Shown: positions 8,879-16,987, numbered from the stretch's first letter. The stretch: DNA of 34,261 nucleotides from Actinomycetota bacterium (GCA_026393695.1 JAPKZR010000052.1:1-34261), one strand, 5' to 3'. Notes: generated by a model not told the origin, from the letters alone. A program made the numbers and translations.

Positions 8879-9178
8879 GTGTCGATTCTCGCGTCAAGCC
8901 TCACCCTCGCTCACGCCGATTATTCATGGCGCGGAGCTTCAATCTGTCGTGACACCGACCCTGACCTGTTCTTCCCAATCGGAACCACAGGCCATGCGCT
9001 CACCCAGATCGCACGGGCCAAAGAAGTGTGCGGTGAATGCCCCGTCAGTGAGCGTTGTCTCGAGTTCGCACTCGAGACCAACCAAGACTCAGGAATCTGG
9101 GGCGGCACCTCTGAAGAAGAGCGCCGCGTCATGCGTCGGGCTCAGGTAGCCCGCAACAAGACCAGCCTCGCCAGCTGA
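8879..9178 (+). CDS. whiB: WhiB family transcriptional regulator (WhiB1-like)
   Basis: SICRDTDPDLFFP..CGECPVSERCLEFAL..DSGIWGGTSEEERR: four Cys (C..CxxCx5C) plus GIWGG. GTG at 8879 with AGGAGA RBS. Confidence 0.93.
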   Translation: MSILASSLTLAHADYSWRGASICRDTDPDLFFPIGTTGHALTQIARAKEVCGECPVSERCLEFALETNQDSGIWGGTSEEERRVMRRAQVARNKTSLAS

Positions 9179-9185
9179 TTTCGTC

Positions 9186-9201
9186 CGCCACCGTCGTGGC
9201 G
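9186..9201. terminator. Small hairpin in the 40-bp whiB / pdtaS convergent intergenic region
   Basis: CGCCAC-CGTC-GTGGCG, 6-bp perfect stem, 4-nt loop, no T tract. Confidence 0.3.
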
Positions 9202-9218
9202 TGATGAATGCAAGTCGG

Positions 9219-10709
9219 CTACACGCTTTCGAGTGGCACGCGCAGATCAACCACCGTGCCAGCCCCATGACGGCGCTCGGTAACACCAGCGGCCACAAAG
9301 TCTGCGTCGAGGCTCGCCCGCATCGAGAGTGACCCGGCCAATTCGGTGGTGACCAAGGTGCGCACAATCGACAACCCAAGTCCGGTGGCCTTGCTCAGAT
9401 CGAACGACGGATCGAGGCCGCGCCCATCGTCGAGCACCCGCACTCGAAGCTCAGCGCCATCGTTGGCCAACTGCACAATGACCGTGCCACCCTCGCTGCC
9501 CTCAGGAAAGCCATGATCGACAGCGTTCTGCAACAACTCGGTGAGCACAACGCTGAGCGGCGTTGCCACTGTTGATGGCAAGCGACCTCCATCGCCCTGC
9601 ACCACAAACTGAACCGGACGATCCTCGGACTGCAATCCTTCTTCGGCGAGACGCAACAGTGGACGCACGATCTCGATGAACGCAACATCGTCGCCAGGTT
9701 CGCGTGACAGCGTTTCGTGCACGAGGGCAATCGTTCGGATGCGGCGCACCGACTCGGCGATTGCGGCCTTCGCTTCTTGCGATGTGAGCCGACGGGCCTG
9801 CAACCGCAGCAGCGACGAGATGGTCTGCAAGTTGTTCTTGACCCGATGGTGGATCTCGCGAATGGTGGCGTCTTTCGAGAGCAGCAACCGATCGCGTCGA
9901 CGCAACTCGGTGACGTCGCGCAGCATGAGCATGCCGCCGGTGACGACGCCATCTTCGATGATCGGGATGCACCGCGTGAGCAAGGTGACATCGGCGTTCT
10001 GATCGAACTCTTCAATCACCGGTTCGCTGCGTTCGTAAGCCTGGCGAATAGAGCTGTCGTTGAACCCGAGTTCGGCGAGGCGCATGCCAACGGCGTTGGC
10101 GCTGATGCCCACACGATGCAATGCAGACACTGCGTTCGGCGACGCATAACGAACACGCGCTTCGTCGTCGAGAACCATCGCACCGTCGCCCACGCGTGGC
10201 GCCGCGCCCGAGTCGGCGATGCGACCTGGGAATGGAAACTGGCCCTGCGAAATCATCTTCGCGAATCGATCGAAGATCGACAGATAGGTGCGCTCAAGCT
10301 CACCTGGCTGACGACCAGTGACGCTCGAACGCTCGCGGGTCAAGACCGCAATGACGCGATCCTCGAACCGCACTGGGATAGCGAGCATCTGCGCAGGAGC
10401 CGACTGGCTCTCGACCGCGATATCGCCCTCTTGTACCTCGCCACTGGCCATCGACGACGCGAGCAACGGCAGTTCGTTAGCGCTGGCCCAAGCGCCCACC
10501 CAGTCGCTGAGATAGATGGTCTGGCCCGTAGACGGCCGAACATGTGCGGTGACGAGCCAGCGGCCTTCGCCAGCCGGCACGTAGAGCAAGAGATCGGCGA
10601 AGCTCAAGTCGGCGAGCAAACCCCACTCGGAGACGAGGTGTTGCAGATGTGCTGTTTCGTCTCGCGACAGTGCGGTGTGCTGTCTCGCGAGTTCGGCAAG
10701 GGTCGCCAT
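9219..10709 (-). CDS. pdtaS: PdtaS-like sensor histidine kinase (GAF/PAS + HisKA_2/HATPase)
   Basis: MATLAELARQHTALSRDETAHLQHLVSEWGLLADLSFADLLLYVP...EIHHRVKNNLQTISSLLRLQARR...ELLQNAVDHGFPEG...DDGRGLDPSFDLSKATGLGLSIVRTLV. Convergent with whiB, as recalled for whiB1-pdtaS in mycobacteria. Confidence 0.9.
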   Translation of the reverse strand: MATLAELARQHTALSRDETAHLQHLVSEWGLLADLSFADLLLYVPAGEGRWLVTAHVRPSTGQTIYLSDWVGAWASANELPLLASSMASGEVQEGDIAVESQSAPAQMLAIPVRFEDRVIAVLTRERSSVTGRQPGELERTYLSIFDRFAKMISQGQFPFPGRIADSGAAPRVGDGAMVLDDEARVRYASPNAVSALHRVGISANAVGMRLAELGFNDSSIRQAYERSEPVIEEFDQNADVTLLTRCIPIIEDGVVTGGMLMLRDVTELRRRDRLLLSKDATIREIHHRVKNNLQTISSLLRLQARRLTSQEAKAAIAESVRRIRTIALVHETLSREPGDDVAFIEIVRPLLRLAEEGLQSEDRPVQFVVQGDGGRLPSTVATPLSVVLTELLQNAVDHGFPEGSEGGTVIVQLANDGAELRVRVLDDGRGLDPSFDLSKATGLGLSIVRTLVTTELAGSLSMRASLDADFVAAGVTERRHGAGTVVDLRVPLESV

Positions 10710-10755
10710 GATTCTCCTGTTCGGATTCTCCGGATGGGATTGTCCTGTGGGCTGT

Positions 10756-10803
10756 CGTCAGATCGTCAGATCGTCAGATCGTCAGATCGTCAGACCGTCA
10801 TCT
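10756..10803. repeat. 8-bp tandem repeat (CGTCAGAT)n, about 5-6 units
   Basis: CGTCAGAT x4 (10756-10787), then CGTCAGAC and CGTCATCT, between pdtaS-like and ArsA genes. Confidence 0.9.
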
Positions 10804-10822
10804 CTGAGTTTGGCGCATCCGA

Positions 10823-11995
10823 CTAGCTCCAGAGATGATCTCCAAGTTGGAGCAGGCTCCGCAAGTCATTGATGTCGTGGTCGAGCGACGGGGCCGCCAC
10901 CGTGAACGGCGAAAGACGCTCGAGTTCACTGCGGCGTTCGGCTTCCCTCGCGGCGACCATCGCGATGTCGTGAAAGCGATCGGCCACCTCGGTCAGCACC
11001 CCACGAACCACCGCAGGATCTGCGTCCAACACCGATCCAAGGTCGGCGGCCAACGAGCCCGTCTGCGCCGCTTTACGTAGCTGTGCAGCAGCCTTCTCTG
11101 CGGCTGGCTCACGCAGCGCCGAAGGCATCGTGCGGTTCAAGACCATGCCACCGAGGGGCAGATGGCGCTCGCGCAGCGCTTCGGCGAGATACGCCGCCTC
11201 ATATGCGGGCGCGGCCTCGAGCGTGGACACAACGAGAAAAGCTGTCCGCGGATCCGAGAGCAACCGCTCGACTTCGCGAGCACGCTCAACAAAGCCCGTC
11301 TCCATTGTCTGAAACAACACGAAGAACTCGGCGATGTCTTGCAGAAAGCGAGACCCGAGCACCCGATCGGCAACTTGGTAGAACGGCTTCGATGCTGCGG
11401 TGAACAATCGCGATCGATAGGGAACCGTGAGCCAGCGCAACAAGCGACTACCGAAGAACTCCATCATTCGGCCAGGCGAATCGAGAATGTCGAGCGCATT
11501 ACGCGAAGGCGGCGTGTCGATGATGACAAGGTCGTAGCGGCCCGACGAATGGATCTCATGCAGGCGCTCCATCGCGATGTAGTCATGGCTCTGCACAAAC
11601 CGGCCGGTGATGTTTTGGTACAGCGGGTTGGCCAGCACCGTGTCGCGCAACACTTCGTCGGGTGCGTGACGGGCGATGAGTTCATCCCATCCGGCCTTGG
11701 TATCGAGCATGGCGGCCCACAGCTCGCCACGTGGCGTAACCCCGGCGCCAGCGAACGCATCGAGTGGGATCTGGGTTTCAGAGTTTCCGAATGCTTGCAG
11801 TCCGAGTGCGTTGGCGAGACGACGGGCGGGGTCCACAGTGAGCACGAGCACGCGACCACCGATACGAACCGCCGCTTCGGCAGCCAATGACGCCGCAATA
11901 GTTGTCTTGCCGACGCCCCCGCTGCCGCACACGATGATCATTTCCTTCGAGGCGAGCAGGTCGGCAATTCCGCTGTGGGTTTGGGCAGTAGGCAT
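10823..11995 (-). CDS. ArsA family ATPase (Get3-like), paralogue 1
   Basis: 390 aa. IIVCGSGGVGKTTIAASLAAEAA..VLTVDPARRLANALG..VIIDTPPSRNALDILDSP. Confidence 0.9.
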   Translation of the reverse strand: MPTAQTHSGIADLLASKEMIIVCGSGGVGKTTIAASLAAEAAVRIGGRVLVLTVDPARRLANALGLQAFGNSETQIPLDAFAGAGVTPRGELWAAMLDTKAGWDELIARHAPDEVLRDTVLANPLYQNITGRFVQSHDYIAMERLHEIHSSGRYDLVIIDTPPSRNALDILDSPGRMMEFFGSRLLRWLTVPYRSRLFTAASKPFYQVADRVLGSRFLQDIAEFFVLFQTMETGFVERAREVERLLSDPRTAFLVVSTLEAAPAYEAAYLAEALRERHLPLGGMVLNRTMPSALREPAAEKAAAQLRKAAQTGSLAADLGSVLDADPAVVRGVLTEVADRFHDIAMVAAREAERRSELERLSPFTVAAPSLDHDINDLRSLLQLGDHLWS

Positions 11996-12936
11996 CAGAT
12001 CAACTCATCCGATAATGCATCAACAATCTGGCTCACAACGCGCCGACCAACAGCACGCGTGAACAGTTCGGGGATGTAGAGCATCGGAGTGTCGGCCGGA
12101 ACTGCGCCACGCAGCCGCTCGAGATGGCCAGCGCCGACTCGACGTCGGGCCTCGTTCATCCGCGCTGCGTCGACAACTGCGGTGACACTGCGGCCGGCCG
12201 CGCGGGTCATCAGCGGTTGTGCCGCAGGGGTAGACAACTGATCGAACACCGCCATCTCGCGCGTGCCGAACAACGCTGGCAGCACTCGGTTCACCACCAC
12301 CCCAGCGAGATCTACTTTGGTGCGTTCGCGCACTCGATCGAGCAGTTCAATGGTTTCGTTCACGGGCATTTCTTCGGGGGTCGTCACCGTGATCAACCCA
12401 GTGCGCTCGGGATCCTCGAGAATGTCGAGCATCCACTTGGTCTGCTCGCGCACCAAGCCCACCTGCACCAGTTCACTGATCACACGCGGCGCACCGATCT
12501 GGCTCACGATGTGTCCGCTGGCTTCGGCATCAACCACCACGAGGTCGTAGTTGCGTTCACGAACTTCGTAACAGAGCTTGCCGATGGCGAGGATCTCTTT
12601 GACCCCGGGAGCGGCATCGGCAACGAAGTCAAACGTGCGCGCCAACGGACCAATGCGGCCGACGAACGGAATGCGCACGAACAGCTTGAGGTACTCGCGT
12701 AACGAGTCCTCGGTGTTCATCGCCATGCCAAACAGATTCGAATCGATCTGCCTCGGTTGGTACGGAAATGGCGAACAATCGAACGCAGCAGCGAGCGCGC
12801 CTTTGGCGTCCATCTCGCAGACAAGTGTGCGGCGACCGTGTTGCGCAGCAAGCTGGGCAATAGCGGCCGCGACTGTGGTCTTACCAACGCCACCTTTACC
12901 GGTGACGAAGAGCAGCTGACGGTTCAGCAGGTGCAC
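11995..12936 (-). CDS. ArsA family ATPase (Get3-like), paralogue 2
   Basis: 313 aa. LLFVTGKGGVGKTTVAAAIAQLAAQHGRRTLVCEMDAKGALAAAF. Stop/start overlaps paralogue 1. Confidence 0.9.
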   Translation of the reverse strand: MHLLNRQLLFVTGKGGVGKTTVAAAIAQLAAQHGRRTLVCEMDAKGALAAAFDCSPFPYQPRQIDSNLFGMAMNTEDSLREYLKLFVRIPFVGRIGPLARTFDFVADAAPGVKEILAIGKLCYEVRERNYDLVVVDAEASGHIVSQIGAPRVISELVQVGLVREQTKWMLDILEDPERTGLITVTTPEEMPVNETIELLDRVRERTKVDLAGVVVNRVLPALFGTREMAVFDQLSTPAAQPLMTRAAGRSVTAVVDAARMNEARRRVGAGHLERLRGAVPADTPMLYIPELFTRAVGRRVVSQIVDALSDELI

Positions 12937-12982
12937 GGTGACTGACCGAACACGAGCATCAGACCGCCGCGATCATGTGGCT

Positions 12983-13216
12983 TCAGCCGCCAAAGCCGAT
13001 ACGGCGCTCGCTGTCGGTTGTACCGAGCTCGATGTACGCAATCTTCGATGCGGCGACACCGATGTCGCGGCCCTTTTTGTCGGTGAGCCACAGCACATCG
13101 ACGGCGCCAGACAGCGCCGCTTCAACTTTGGTCTTCACTTCAGAGCGGTCGACGTCGTCGGCCAACTCGACGCTGATCTCACGGGGTGCTTGGGTCACGC
13201 CAATGCGTACGTCCAC
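12983..13216 (-). CDS. DUF3107 family protein
   Basis: 77 aa. MDVRIGVTQAPREISVELADDVDRSEVKTKVEAAL..LTDKKGRDIGVAASKIAYIELGTTDSERRIGFGG. GTG start with AAAGGA RBS. Confidence 0.9.
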   Translation of the reverse strand: MDVRIGVTQAPREISVELADDVDRSEVKTKVEAALSGAVDVLWLTDKKGRDIGVAASKIAYIELGTTDSERRIGFGG

Positions 13217-13290
13217 GATGGTCCTTTCAACGAACTCAATGCTTGACCATAGTAGGGATCACCGACGCTCGATCTCTGCCTCGTTCCCAA

Positions 13291-13339
13291 GTTTGTTGAA
13301 GACAGTTGGTCAAGGTTCGACCTGTTGTCTTCAACAAAC
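13291..13339. repeat. Perfect 14-bp inverted repeat (GTTTGTTGAAGACA / TGTCTTCAACAAAC) with inner GGTC/GACC stem
   Basis: Arms 13291-13304 and 13326-13339. A further direct TTTGTTGAAG copy lies at 13342-13351. Located between mrp stop and DUF3107 start. Confidence 0.85.
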
Positions 13340-13384
13340 CCTTTGTTGAAGCAAATCCGGCGGCGGCGCACCGGTAGCGATTGC

Positions 13385-14527
13385 TCAGCCGTTGATCTTG
13401 AGGCTTGCGCTGAAGACCTTCTTCGGCTTGAGCTCGGTGGCGATGCGACGCGCCATCTCGTGAAACACCAAACCGGCTTCGCTGCCTGGATCTACTGCGG
13501 CGACCGGACGACCATCGTCGCCGCCTTCGCGAACCGCAGGCACCAACGGCAGCTTGCCCAGCAACGGAACCCCGAGCTCGTCGGCGAGCTCTTGGCCGCC
13601 GCCGTTACCGAAGATTTCGTAATGCTTGCCGTCGTCGCCGGTGAACCAGCTCATGTTCTCGATGATGCCGCGTACCGGAAGGTTGACCTTGGCAGCCATG
13701 GCGGCCGACAGGCGCGCCACTTTCTGCGCAGCCGGCTGAGGTGTGGTGACCACAAAGACCTCGGCGCGGGGCAGGTACTGGCTGAGCGACAGCGCGATGT
13801 CGCCGGTGCCTGGCGGCATGTCGATGAGCAAGAAGTCGGGCTCGTCCCAGAACACGTCGGTGAGGAACTGCTCGAGCGCCTTGTGCAACATTGGCCCGCG
13901 CCAGATGACGGCTTGGCCCTCGGGGACGAAGTAACCAATCGAGATACACCGCACGCCCCATGCCTCTGGTGGGATGAGCATCTGGTCGATGGCCACTGGG
14001 TCGCGATCGGTGCCGAGCATGCGCGGGATGCTGTATCCGTAGATGTCGGCGTCGACAACGCCAACGCTGTATCCCTGCGCGGCCAATGCCACAGCGAGGT
14101 TGGTGGTGACGGTGCTCTTGCCAACGCCACCCTTGCCCGAGGCAATGAGCAACGGGCGTGTCTTGGATCCGACTTCGGCAAACGGAACCTTGCGGCCCTC
14201 GGCGTGGCCATGCGCCTGACCCTGACCAGCGCTGGCGCCGGGGCTGCCGTGCAGTTTGATGCGAAGGTCTTCGCGCTCTTGGTCGGTCATCACCGTGAAG
14301 TCGAGCGCCACGGTGGTCACGCCCAATGGCACCAGCGCGCCGGTGACGCGGTTTTGGATCTCGTTGCGCAACGGGCAACCAGCAATGGTGAGCGCAATCA
14401 GCACAGCGACCGAACCGTCGGGCCGCACTTCGACATTGCGAACCATGCCGAGATCGACAATGGAACGATGCAATTCAGGATCCTCAACAGGGCGCAGCGC
14501 TTCGATGATCTGATCGGGGGTGGGCAT
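13385..14527 (-). CDS. mrp: Mrp/NBP35 (ApbC) family Fe-S cluster carrier ATPase
   Basis: MPTPDQIIEALRPVEDPELHRSIVDLGMVRNVEV (MIP18-like domain) then IASGKGGVGKSTVTTNLAVALAAQGYSVGVVDADIYGYSIPRMLG. Start moved to ATG 14527 from the listed 14626. Confidence 0.95.
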   Translation of the reverse strand: MPTPDQIIEALRPVEDPELHRSIVDLGMVRNVEVRPDGSVAVLIALTIAGCPLRNEIQNRVTGALVPLGVTTVALDFTVMTDQEREDLRIKLHGSPGASAGQGQAHGHAEGRKVPFAEVGSKTRPLLIASGKGGVGKSTVTTNLAVALAAQGYSVGVVDADIYGYSIPRMLGTDRDPVAIDQMLIPPEAWGVRCISIGYFVPEGQAVIWRGPMLHKALEQFLTDVFWDEPDFLLIDMPPGTGDIALSLSQYLPRAEVFVVTTPQPAAQKVARLSAAMAAKVNLPVRGIIENMSWFTGDDGKHYEIFGNGGGQELADELGVPLLGKLPLVPAVREGGDDGRPVAAVDPGSEAGLVFHEMARRIATELKPKKVFSASLKING

Positions 14528-14556
14528 GGGCGCTCCAGGCGTGAGGGTTTGGGTGC

Positions 14557-14589
14557 GGTAATTACCACTACGTAGATAGGTAGAATACC
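14557..14589. promoter_or_regulatory. Dyad-rich divergent promoter between mrp and SufR-like regulator
   Basis: GGTAATTACC (14557-14566), CTACGTAG (14568-14575), GGTA-GAA-TACC (14579-14589). TAGAAT (14581-14586) lies 6 nt before ATG 14593. Confidence 0.5.
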
Positions 14590-14592
14590 GCC

Positions 14593-15330
14593 ATGACTTC
14601 GGCTGCAGCCACCTCCGGGATGACACCGGGCGCGTTCAGTGCGCAAGTCACAGCAATCACCTCAGCATTTGGCGACCCAACGCGGCGCAGCATCTACCTC
14701 TACACCCGCGAATCGGGCAACGGCGTCACCGCCGCACAGGTGGCCGAGCACTTCGGTTTGCATCCCAATGTTGCTCGCCATCACCTCGACAAACTCGCTG
14801 CCGGCGGATACGTAGAAGTGGCCGTTGAGCGCAGCGAAGGCGGCGGGGCAGGTCGGCCGTCGAAGCACTACCGCGCCGCTGCCGACGCAGAGCCACTCGA
14901 GTTTCCGGTTCGCAGCGACGATCTCGTACTCACCTTGCTCGGACGTTCGCTCGCGATGTTGCCTCGTGAGCAAGCCGAGATCATGGCCGAAGAAGTAGGC
15001 ATCGAATACGGGCGCACCATGGCTCTCGCATTGCAGGGCGCGTCCCCCGATGGCGAAGTTGTGCAGCGATCATTCCGTTCGGCGTTGCATACGGTTGCCG
15101 ATGCACTCACCGCACACGGTTTCGCTGCGCACGCCGATCAGCGCAACAACCAGCTGCGCATCATCAACAACCACTGCCCGTTCGGCGATGTCGCCATCGA
15201 CAACCCAGTGATCTGCGCGGTAGACCGCGGCATGGTCAAGGGCATGCTCAAGGCCTTGTACGGCGACACCGATCCTTCGATCGAGACATCCATACCGCTG
15301 GGCGACCAGTACTGCGTTACGTCGTTCTAA
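14593..15330 (+). CDS. HTH (ArsR/DeoR-like) transcriptional regulator, SufR-like with C-terminal Cys motif
   Basis: N-terminal winged HTH (VTAAQVAEHFGLHPNVARHHLDKLAAGGYVEVAVERSEGGGAGRPSKHYR). C-terminal HCPFGDVAIDNPVICAVDRGMVKGMLKALYG...YCVTSF with CX12C. Confidence 0.75.
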   Translation: MTSAAATSGMTPGAFSAQVTAITSAFGDPTRRSIYLYTRESGNGVTAAQVAEHFGLHPNVARHHLDKLAAGGYVEVAVERSEGGGAGRPSKHYRAAADAEPLEFPVRSDDLVLTLLGRSLAMLPREQAEIMAEEVGIEYGRTMALALQGASPDGEVVQRSFRSALHTVADALTAHGFAAHADQRNNQLRIINNHCPFGDVAIDNPVICAVDRGMVKGMLKALYGDTDPSIETSIPLGDQYCVTSF

Positions 15331-15393
15331 ACAATCTCAAACGTCGCACGTCGCATCGCCCATCTCAACCATCTCATCCGCCCAGTTTCTGCC

Positions 15394-15442
15394 TGCATGG
15401 GCGCGATTTGGGACAACTGCTGTCCCAAATCGCGCCCATGCA
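15394..15442. repeat. Perfect 22-bp inverted repeat with 5-nt loop (TGCATGGGCGCGATTTGGGACA-actgc-TGTCCCAAATCGCGCCCATGCA)
   Basis: Direct inspection. Located between convergent regulator (ends 15330) and Moco protein (ends 15516). Confidence 0.95.
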
Positions 15443-15515
15443 ACAAGGTTGGGGCGGCTGCGGGCGAGAGGTTGGGGACTGGGGCCGGGACTGAGGACTA
15501 CCGCTGGGGGTGGGG

Positions 15516-16118
15516 TTAGTGGCGCTGTTCGCGAAATGGGTCGCCGTACATGTTGTAGCCGTTTTGCTCCCAGAATCCGGGGGCATCTCGGTCACGCAGT
15601 TCGAGACCTCGAACCCACTTCGCGCTCTTCCAGAAATACAGATGCGGCACCACGATGCGCACCGGCCCGCCGTGCACTGGCTCGATGTCTTCACCTTCGT
15701 ACGCGAACGCAACGATGGCCTCATCGGTGGTGATATCGGCAAGCGGAATGTTGGTGGTGTAGCCGTATTCGGCGTGCTCCATCACATGGGTGGCTGCAGT
15801 CTGAACGCCAGCAAGAGCCAACACATCGCGCACCCGAACACCCGTCCAAGTGGTGTCAAACTTCGACCATTTCGTCACGCAGTGAATGTCGAATGTGGGA
15901 GTCACCGATGACATCTGCTTGAGATCGTCGAGGGTGATCGTGACCTCTTGATCGACCAAGCCAAACACAGTGAGGCTCCATTCGCCAGGCGAATAGTGAG
16001 GCACGTCGCCGACGTGAAGCACAGGGAAACGGTCGGTGAGGTATTGGCCCGGAGGCAACCGAGCGGGATCGATGCCCTTGCTCTTGAGCTCGTTGCGGTT
16101 TCGTTCGAAAAAACTCAT
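15516..16118 (-). CDS. Sulfite-oxidase-like molybdopterin-dependent oxidoreductase
   Basis: MSFFERNRNELKSKGIDPARLPPGQYLTDRFPVLHVGDVP..WSLTVFGLVDQEVTITLDDL..HCVTKWSKFDTTWTGVRVRDVL..HGGPVRIVVPHLYFWKSAKWVRGLEL. Start moved to ATG 16118. Confidence 0.92.
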   Translation of the reverse strand: MSFFERNRNELKSKGIDPARLPPGQYLTDRFPVLHVGDVPHYSPGEWSLTVFGLVDQEVTITLDDLKQMSSVTPTFDIHCVTKWSKFDTTWTGVRVRDVLALAGVQTAATHVMEHAEYGYTTNIPLADITTDEAIVAFAYEGEDIEPVHGGPVRIVVPHLYFWKSAKWVRGLELRDRDAPGFWEQNGYNMYGDPFREQRH

Positions 16119-16168
16119 CGTCACATTCTTGCAGCGAGTCTCTCTTTCGCTGGCCACGGTCATGCAAC

Positions 16169-16180
16169 TAGATTCATGAG
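16169..16180 (+). promoter_or_regulatory. Candidate leaderless -10 element (TAGATT-N6-ATG) for DUF4328 gene
   Basis: TAGATT at 16169-16174, six nt, then ATG at 16181. Confidence 0.4.
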
Positions 16181-16987
16181 ATGAGCGAATCTGACTCCGC
16201 CGATACCCCTCTCGGCGGTCCGCCACCTGCGCCGCCACTGCCGCCACCGCCACCACCTCCTCCTGCATATCTCACGGCCCCACCGAACTTCGGGGCATAC
16301 AACGGTTCGGGCACCGGCGCTTCGTCACCGCTACAAAACGTTGGTGGCCTCGCCAAGTGGATCACTCGGTTGATGGTGGTCATCGTGGTGCTCAGCGCCT
16401 TTGCTGTCGCAATCAGCTTCAACCTCCGCGGCCAAGCACGCGACTTTCTCGACGGCAATCTCAATGAAACCGACTTCAAGAACTCGTTCGGATTAACCGG
16501 ACTGCTCGCAATCGTGACCGCCGCGACAACCCTCGCTGTGTTTGTGCTCACCATCATTTGGATGTTCCGCCTCGCCCGCAACAATCAAACCCTCGGGCGA
16601 GTCGGCACCTGGGTCCCTGGCTGGGCAATTGGCGGATGGTTCCTGCCGCCATGCGTGCTCTACGTGATCCCGTTCTTGATGATGCGCGATCTGTGGAAGG
16701 GCTCCGATCCGCAGTCGGGCCCCGATTGGAAGAAGAACCCGGTTGACCCAGTGGTGGCCGCGTGGTGGATTCTGTATGGCCTGATCCCTACCTTCTTTAT
16801 CGGTGTCACGTTTTCGGGCGCGAGCAGTTTGACGACGCAATCCACTGAAGACGCCGCCCGGAAACTCGTTGATTCGTTCACGATTTCCACGTTGGCCTCG
16901 ATGTTCCAGCTGGCAGCCGCAATCGCCTTCATCCAACTCGTTCGCCGCCTCACCGCACGCCACAAACAGTTCACCGGAGTGGCTTGA
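16181..16987 (+). CDS. DUF4328 domain-containing membrane protein with proline-rich N-terminus
   Basis: PPPAPPLPPPPPPPPAYL N-terminus, several TM segments. FRLARNNQTLGRVGTWVPGWAIGGWFLPPCVLYVIPFLMMRDLWKGSDP is DUF4328-like. Confidence 0.8.
   Translation: MSESDSADTPLGGPPPAPPLPPPPPPPPAYLTAPPNFGAYNGSGTGASSPLQNVGGLAKWITRLMVVIVVLSAFAVAISFNLRGQARDFLDGNLNETDFKNSFGLTGLLAIVTAATTLAVFVLTIIWMFRLARNNQTLGRVGTWVPGWAIGGWFLPPCVLYVIPFLMMRDLWKGSDPQSGPDWKKNPVDPVVAAWWILYGLIPTFFIGVTFSGASSLTTQSTEDAARKLVDSFTISTLASMFQLAAAIAFIQLVRRLTARHKQFTGVA

Noticed and set aside
10756-10803. Possible CRISPR-like array
   Set aside because: Units are 8 bp with no spacers; a simple tandem repeat.
9717-10826. 369-aa plus-strand ORF opposite the pdtaS-like gene
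   Set aside because: Antisense shadow. Its C-terminus just translates the 8-bp repeat (RQIVRSSDRQ).
13325-14575. 416-aa plus-strand ORF opposite mrp
   Set aside because: Antisense shadow of the clearly recognisable Mrp ATPase. Composition is a His/Arg/Glu-rich reverse-frame artefact with no family motif.
16174-16584. Minus-strand ORF with GGGGGGGSGGAGGG tract
   Set aside because: Reverse translation of the proline-rich N-terminus of the DUF4328 protein, not a glycine-rich gene.
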